Positions 5,922 through 11,590 of a DNA stretch of 11,590 bases are shown in pieces. The notes under the pieces were generated by a model. It was not told where the DNA came from and did no database searches. It saw nothing but the letters and a program-made list of their open reading frames with translations. Every line of letters begins with the position of its first letter. Positions within the stretch are counted from its first letter, which is position 1. This stretch comes from JAAFHS01 sp046049665. Lineage in GTDB: Bacteria; Pseudomonadota; Alphaproteobacteria; Rhodobacterales; Rhodobacteraceae. Both the position numbers and the translations under genes were made by a program. The DNA lies in contig JBJOQW010000092.1 of NCBI GenBank assembly GCA_046049665.1, forward strand, positions 1 through 11,590. The letters run 5' to 3'.

Positions 5922-6734
5922 ATGCAATCACTCAACTCTTGGGTTTGCCTGACAGTTGGTGCACCATGTGCCCCGAAACACATCCGGGTCCGGGCCACAG
6001 TGAACGTCAAGAAAAACAGCATCACCTTGGGCGCAACAGGCGCCGCCCGTCTGCAAAAGGACCATGGCATCCTGTTTTTTCCGCAGTTGCGCGGCGAAGC
6101 TCTTGTGCAAGGTGCCGACCACCTGCTGGAACGGTTCAGCCAGCACCTGCCTGCAAAATTCATGCCGCTGGGTGCCTACAGCTATTCCCGCAGCTTCTTT
6201 ACCAATGTTGCCCGTATTGGCCGGTATTGCTCTGTCGGCGAACGGGTCACGGTCATGGGCAACCGCCATCCGGTAGACTGGGCTTCGTCCAACCCAGTCT
6301 TTTACCGCCGCAAGCGTGCCAAAGCATGGGGCAGCGCACGTGCCCTGTTCCCCGAATTTGATGATCTGGGCCCGCCCGTGGAAATCGCCGATGATGTCTG
6401 GATCGGGGATGATGTGCTTTTGGCCCATGGGGTGAAACTGGGTACCGGATGCGTGGTCGCCGCCCGCGCTGTCGTCACGCATGACGTGCCGCCCTATGCC
6501 ATTGTCGCCGGTACGCCGGCACGGGTCATCCGCCTGCGCTTTTCTGAACAGGTGGTCGAACGCATGCTGGCCTCGGCCTGGTGGGATTGGCCCGTTTCTG
6601 CATGGGATGCCGTTGATCCACGCGCCATTGACGCCTTTCTTGCCCGCGCCGACATGCTGCGCGACTCTCTGCCACGCTTGCCCGAGGCCCGCTTTACCCC
6701 CGCCCAACTCATTGCCAGCCAGGATACGCCTTAG
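5922..6734 (+). CDS. CatB-like (xenobiotic acyltransferase family) hexapeptide O-acetyltransferase
   Basis: The 270-residue protein belongs to the left-handed beta-helix acyltransferases that move acetyl from acetyl-CoA to a hydroxyl group. Recognisable parts are FMPLGAYSYSRSFF and IGRYCSVGERVTVMGNRHP, where His116 is in the position of the family's catalytic base, then hexapeptide turns (IADDVWIGDDVLLAHGVKLG, VVAARAVVTHDVPPYAIVAG) and GTPARVIRLRF. The C-terminal ~70 residues are a helical tail. Relatives modify antibiotics or, more often in environmental bacteria, surface polysaccharides; the substrate cannot be told here. The start at 5922 follows AAAGGG by five bases. The first ~45 residues are unlike the family and the real start could be the GTG at 6000. 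It converges with clpB across a 75-base gap. Confidence 0.85.
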   Translation: MQSLNSWVCLTVGAPCAPKHIRVRATVNVKKNSITLGATGAARLQKDHGILFFPQLRGEALVQGADHLLERFSQHLPAKFMPLGAYSYSRSFFTNVARIGRYCSVGERVTVMGNRHPVDWASSNPVFYRRKRAKAWGSARALFPEFDDLGPPVEIADDVWIGDDVLLAHGVKLGTGCVVAARAVVTHDVPPYAIVAGTPARVIRLRFSEQVVERMLASAWWDWPVSAWDAVDPRAIDAFLARADMLRDSLPRLPEARFTPAQLIASQDTP

Positions 6735-6809
6735 CTGGTTTGGCCCATCCTGCGCCCGATCCTTGGCAGGCACTTGGCGCGCGCCCACCCGGCAGGCAGG
6801 CGCGCAGCC

Positions 6810-9422
<2,613 letters not shown>

Positions 9423-9493
9423 CGGCATTCTCCTTTGTCCAAAGCACCGAAGGACCCGCCCGATTGCGGCACGCGGCCCCCAGCCTACCTCTT

Positions 9494-10264
9494 TCAAATG
9501 GGAATGCGTCGCGCTTTCGGCAAGGGTTGCAACGGCAGCAAAGGCACCCGGCCTGCCGCCGTGATATGAAACACATCGCCCCCTTCAATCACAATTGCCG
9601 TCACCGGCCCGCCATAGCCCGCCGCCGTGTCAATGTTCACCCGGTTGCCATAATGCGTCGGAACTTCCACCACCGTATGCCCATGCACAATCAGCGCCCC
9701 GTGATCCGTCGTGTCAGACAAAAAAGGCTCCCTGATCCAGACCAGGTCATCCTCGATCTGGGCCTCCAATGGAATGCCCGGCCGGAGGCCTGCATGCACA
9801 AAGACCACATCCTCAATCTGATGCCATGTCGGCAGGCCATCTATAAACGCCCGGTGCACCGCAGGCACTGCCGCCAAGGCTTCGGCATGCACCTTACGAA
9901 TGGGCCGATCCGCAGCGTTGACTACACCATAACTCGCCAATGTCGCCGCACCACCAAGGCGCGGATGCAACCATGACAATGTCGCTGTCAGGCGCGGATC
10001 ATGGTGATCTTTGCTATCCAGATAGCCCGTGAACATGCGGTCATGGTTGCCTTTCAGCACAACCCAGTCCTGCCCGCTGGCCTGCCCCGCCATCAGAAAA
10101 TCAATCACCCCCCGGCTATCCGGCCCGCGGTCCACCAGATCGCCCAGATGCACGATTGGTGCCGCGCCATGCCGGGCCATATCTTCGGCAATAAACGCAT
10201 GCGCCACCTGCAGCTTTTCCAGCTGACCGTGGATATCCCCGATGGCGTAACTGCGCATGTTCAT
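9494..10264 (-). CDS. PP1-like metallophosphatase (serine/threonine protein phosphatase family)
   Basis: The 256-residue protein has all calcineurin-like metallophosphoesterase motifs: GDIHG (9-13), GDLVDRG (41-47), GNHD (72-75), a histidine in VFVHAGLRPG and HGHT (about 194-197), which bind two metal ions. The PP1/PPM-like spacing and the IHG and VDRG wording match bacterial serine/threonine phosphatases such as PrpA; diadenosine tetraphosphatase is a related alternative. The ATG at 10264 is preceded by AGG five to six bases upstream; a second ATG two codons later is weaker. It is cytoplasmic, with no signal peptide. It is divergent from the 6-phosphogluconate dehydrogenase gene and may be cotranscribed with clpB. 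Its target is not indicated. Confidence 0.9.
   Translation of the reverse strand: MNMRSYAIGDIHGQLEKLQVAHAFIAEDMARHGAAPIVHLGDLVDRGPDSRGVIDFLMAGQASGQDWVVLKGNHDRMFTGYLDSKDHHDPRLTATLSWLHPRLGGAATLASYGVVNAADRPIRKVHAEALAAVPAVHRAFIDGLPTWHQIEDVVFVHAGLRPGIPLEAQIEDDLVWIREPFLSDTTDHGALIVHGHTVVEVPTHYGNRVNIDTAAGYGGPVTAIVIEGGDVFHITAAGRVPLLPLQPLPKARRIPI
9496..9523 (-). promoter_or_regulatory. clpB: Possible heat-shock (RpoH) promoter of clpB
   Basis: On the minus strand CTTGCCG (hexamer TTGCCG at 9518-9523) is followed after 16 bases by CCATTT (9496-9501; CCCATTT with the preceding base). This resembles the RpoH-type CTTG ... CCCATnT pattern. It lies inside the last codons of the phosphatase gene and would give a leader of about 65 bases for clpB. 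The -35 half is only a partial match. Confidence 0.35.
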
Positions 10265-10327
10265 TGTAACCTAATGATTGTGCGCCACCCTCTACCCCCA
10301 TGTGCGCCCGGGGGCCAGCCCTGCCGT

Positions 10328-10356
10328 TTGACCCTGCCCCCCAGCAGGCATAGGGT
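10328..10356 (+). promoter_or_regulatory. Possible promoter of 6-phosphogluconate dehydrogenase gene
   Basis: TTGACC (10328-10333) and TAGGGT (10351-10356) are spaced by 17 bases in the 120-base gap between two divergent genes. The -35 box matches five of six bases, the -10 box only three. No other promoter is better placed. Confidence 0.25.
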
Positions 10357-10384
10357 GACGCCAATTTGAACAAACGGGGCGCAC

Positions 10385-11590
10385 ATGGCACAAATCGGGT
10401 TGATCGGGCTTGGCACAATGGGTGCAGCCCTTGCGCTGAACATCGCGGAAAAGGGCTTTGACATCGCGGTCTATAACCGCACGGCCAGTGTCACTGCCGA
10501 TTTTCACGCCACGGCAGGTGCCTTGGCCCCGCGCATCACGCCCAAAACCACGCTGGAAAGCTTTGTGGCCGCCATCACGCCACCCCGCGCCATCATCTTG
10601 ATGGTGCCTGCAGGCCCTGTGGTCGATGACCAGATCGCCGCGCTGCGCCCGCTTTTGGGCCGTGATGACCTCATCATTGACGCCGGCAATGCCGAATTCC
10701 ACGATACCGAACGCCGCGCCGTGGATGCTGATGTGGCGGGTGTGCCCTTCATCGGCATGGGCGTTTCCGGGGGAGAGGAAGGCGCGCGTCACGGCCCTGC
10801 CATCATGGGCGGTGGGCCAAAGGCCGCGTGGGACCGTGTCGCCCCGATCATGCAGGCGATTGCGGCGAAACATGAGGGCGACCCTTGCGCCACATGGATG
10901 GGGCCGGGCGGGGCCGGGCATTTCGTGAAAACCGTGCATAACGGCATCGAATACGCCGATATGCAGATGATCTCCGAAGTGTACGGCATCATGCGTGATG
11001 GTCTGGCCATGCCCGCCGCAGCCATTGGTGGCGTGTTTGACGGCTGGAACAAGGGCGTTCTGCGCAGCTATCTGATCGAGATTTCGGGGGCTGTGGCAGG
11101 TGCGGTTGACCCCGAAACCGGCAACCCCATGCTGGACATCATCCTTGATGCCGCAGGCCAAAAGGGCACAGGCCGCTGGACAGCGATTGAGGCGCAGCAT
11201 CTGGCAGCCCCCGTCCCGGTGATTGAGGCGGCAGTGGCCGCGCGCAACGTCTCCTCCCGCTTGCATGCCCGTGTGCTGGGTCAGGCCACCTACAAGGCCG
11301 CGCCGCAGCCCGTGCCGGATGGGGCTGTGTCGGTGGCCGATCTGGAAGGCGCGCTGATTGCCGGGAAAATCCTGTGCTATGCCCAAGGGTTTGACATGCT
11401 GAATGCGGCGTCGAAAACCTTTGGCTGGGGCGTGCCCCTGCCCGAGGTCGCCCGCGTCTGGCGCGCAGGCTGCATCATCCGGTCCGACATGCTGAACGAT
11501 ATGGCCACGGCGCTGACCGATGATCCCGCCCGCAACCTGATGCTGGCGCCTGTGTTCGTGAACCACCTGAAAACCCACCATGTTGCGCTC
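10385..11590 (+). CDS. gnd: 6-phosphogluconate dehydrogenase, decarboxylating (partial, runs off window)
   Basis: The enzyme oxidises and decarboxylates 6-phosphogluconate to ribulose 5-phosphate with NADP (or NAD), in the pentose phosphate pathway. The frame is open for all 402 codons to the window end; about 65-75 residues of the usual ~470 are missing. The Rossmann motif GLIGLGTMG is at the N-terminus, NRT at 36-38, then the family signature IGMGVSGGEEGARHGPAIMGGG (split here: IGMGVSGGEEGARHGP and AIMGGG) and the substrate/catalytic segment HFVKTVHNGIEYADMQ, containing the catalytic lysine. IIRSDML near the end also matches. The length to the C-terminal region indicates the long (dimeric, E. 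coli-type) class. ATG 10385 has GGGG five bases upstream. It is divergent from the phosphatase gene. Confidence 0.95.
   Translation, partial: MAQIGLIGLGTMGAALALNIAEKGFDIAVYNRTASVTADFHATAGALAPRITPKTTLESFVAAITPPRAIILMVPAGPVVDDQIAALRPLLGRDDLIIDAGNAEFHDTERRAVDADVAGVPFIGMGVSGGEEGARHGPAIMGGGPKAAWDRVAPIMQAIAAKHEGDPCATWMGPGGAGHFVKTVHNGIEYADMQMISEVYGIMRDGLAMPAAAIGGVFDGWNKGVLRSYLIEISGAVAGAVDPETGNPMLDIILDAAGQKGTGRWTAIEAQHLAAPVPVIEAAVAARNVSSRLHARVLGQATYKAAPQPVPDGAVSVADLEGALIAGKILCYAQGFDMLNAASKTFGWGVPLPEVARVWRAGCIIRSDMLNDMATALTDDPARNLMLAPVFVNHLKTHHVAL

Noticed and set aside
5928..6788. Minus-strand open frame of 286 codons opposite the acetyltransferase
   Set aside because: Shadow; the plus-strand frame has hexapeptide repeats and the catalytic histidine motif.
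10292..11581. Long minus-strand open frame of 429 codons opposite gnd
   Set aside because: It is the antisense shadow of the 6-phosphogluconate dehydrogenase frame, whose plus-strand product has clear family motifs. The minus-strand translation is His/Gly/Arg-rich with no domain.

Overview
The window looks like chromosomal DNA of a Rhodobacterales-type (Roseobacter/Rhodobacter-like) alphaproteobacterium. This rests on the high-GC, codon-biased housekeeping genes, the style of the MsrP/MsrQ pair, the fasciclin-domain gene with a TGATCC-type promoter, and the wording of the RHS and secretion-ATPase fragments. No species can be named from the sequence alone.

Layout. Positions 1-54 hold the tail of an unidentified + strand gene, followed by about 370 bp without a gene. 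Positions 426-1951 (minus strand) encode the periplasmic methionine-sulfoxide repair system MsrP-MsrQ, two genes whose stop and start share one base. Positions about 2060-4175 are a scrap zone. It holds the 3' end of an RHS (rearrangement hotspot) toxin gene, cut off at its 5' end and interrupted by an in-frame TAG directly after a zinc-protease motif (HEMGH). A small lipoprotein gene overlaps the ancestral RHS stop codon and is the natural candidate for the matching immunity gene. Next comes a gap of about 240 bp, then the last ~100 codons of a GspE/PilB-type secretion ATPase gene, butted against the stop codon of a secreted SGNH/GDSL-hydrolase gene. Base composition drops clearly in the toxin tip and lipoprotein gene, as expected for a horizontally acquired RHS tip module.

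From 4172 on, the DNA is ordinary core genome: a secreted SGNH hydrolase (minus), a secreted FAS1/fasciclin protein (plus) with a possible sigma-E (RpoE-ChrR type) promoter and a strong hairpin after its stop, a CatB-like hexapeptide acetyltransferase (plus), the disaggregase ClpB (minus), a PP1-like metallophosphatase (minus), and divergently the first 402 codons of 6-phosphogluconate dehydrogenase (plus), cut by the window end.

Functionally the core genes share an envelope/stress theme: MsrPQ repairs oxidised periplasmic proteins, the fasciclin protein may be oxidative-stress induced, and ClpB rescues aggregates. This is a loose association, not a demonstrated pathway. The most interesting part is the RHS tip/lipoprotein pair: a decayed toxin module that appears to join a zinc metallopeptidase with an exported lipoprotein partner.
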